From a virus, in IMG/VR virus record IMGVR_UViG_3300044695_002601, positions 1 to 20,592 of that record: a stretch of 20,592 bases of DNA. One strand, given 5' to 3'. The position numbers and the translations under genes are program-made. Under the pieces are notes generated by a model, which saw only the letters and a list, made by a program, of their open reading frames with translations, ran no database searches and was not told the DNA's origin. Shown in pieces: positions 20,552 to 20,592 of this stretch; the first letter of the stretch is position 1, and every line of letters starts with the position of its first letter.

Positions 20552-20592
20552 AAATCACACTGTTTCACATGTCGGGGAGAGGGAAAAAAAGC
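20552..20592. other. 41-base non-coding end of the window
   Basis: No gene is seen. On the minus strand it reads GCTTTTTTTCCC, then CTCTCCCCGACATG, then GAAACAGTG. It has a T-run and a pyrimidine block before the HNH gene. It may be part of a leader or of a packaging site, since the HNH and terminase genes follow, but 41 bases cannot decide this. Confidence 0.3.

Noticed and set aside
20560-20575. TGTTTCAC half of a parS-like site near the ParB-like gene
   Set aside because: The second half (GTGAAACA) is missing, and the ParB-like protein lacks a plasmid-type partner ParA; one 8-base half match is expected by chance.
1-20592. tRNA genes, integrase, attachment site
   Set aside because: Looked for in the few gaps (3662-3754, 12589-12734, 14100-14168, 20552-20592) and among the proteins; none was seen. 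Lifestyle (lytic or temperate) therefore cannot be told from this window.

Overview
The window is a 20.6 kb piece of a tailed-phage (Caudoviricetes, siphovirus-like) genome or a closely related prophage. Every gene I can support is on the minus strand, so the biological order runs from base 20592 down to base 1. Coding density is very high. Neighbouring genes usually touch or overlap by a few bases through ATGA, TAATG or TGATG junctions, and no stretch over 300 bases lacks a gene. Gene families (HK97-type portal, protease and capsid, CHAP endolysin, stand-alone prim-pol, Rad52-like annealing protein, many tiny zinc-ribbon and membrane proteins) resemble phages known from aquatic, often freshwater actinobacterial, metagenomes. 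That host guess is inference; the sequence does not fix it.

Layout along transcription: (1) 20551-18537, an entry module of HNH nuclease, ParB-like protein, a Mom-like GNAT protein (candidate DNA-adenine modification) and small terminase. (2) 18540-12735, packaging and head: large terminase, a two-helix membrane microprotein, portal, HK97 prohead protease, a 364-residue multidomain protein, then the major capsid gene, which has a candidate promoter in front and a strong hairpin terminator behind. (3) 12588-8324, connector and tail: head-tail connector, tail terminator, tail tube, tail-assembly chaperone with a clear programmed -1 frameshift, a gp10-like protein and the tape measure. (4) 8324-5018, tail tip and adhesion: minor tail protein, two small fibre-like proteins, a glycine-rich adhesin and a conserved 114-residue protein. 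(5) 5021-3755, lysis: CHAP endolysin, a small acidic protein, a holin-like protein, a small lipoprotein and a second membrane protein. (6) After a gap holding two abutting hairpins (3681-3720), 3661-2745 carries five tiny genes, three of them zinc-binding-like and one ribbon-helix-helix-like. (7) 2743-1185, a glycosyltransferase and a sugar-nucleotide epimerase. (8) 1155-1, a membrane microprotein and the start of a replication/recombination module (prim-pol, Rad52-like protein cut by the window edge).

The signals most worth a second look are: the frameshift element (CCCAAAT, 7-nt spacer, 9-bp stem) that makes a 138-residue chaperone fusion; the HNH/ParB/Mom-like cassette at the packaging end together with a strong excess of GATC that disappears in the adhesin module; the capsid gene's own promoter and terminator; and the tandem hairpins at the late/early gene boundary. 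No tRNA, rRNA, CRISPR array, integrase or insertion sequence was seen.
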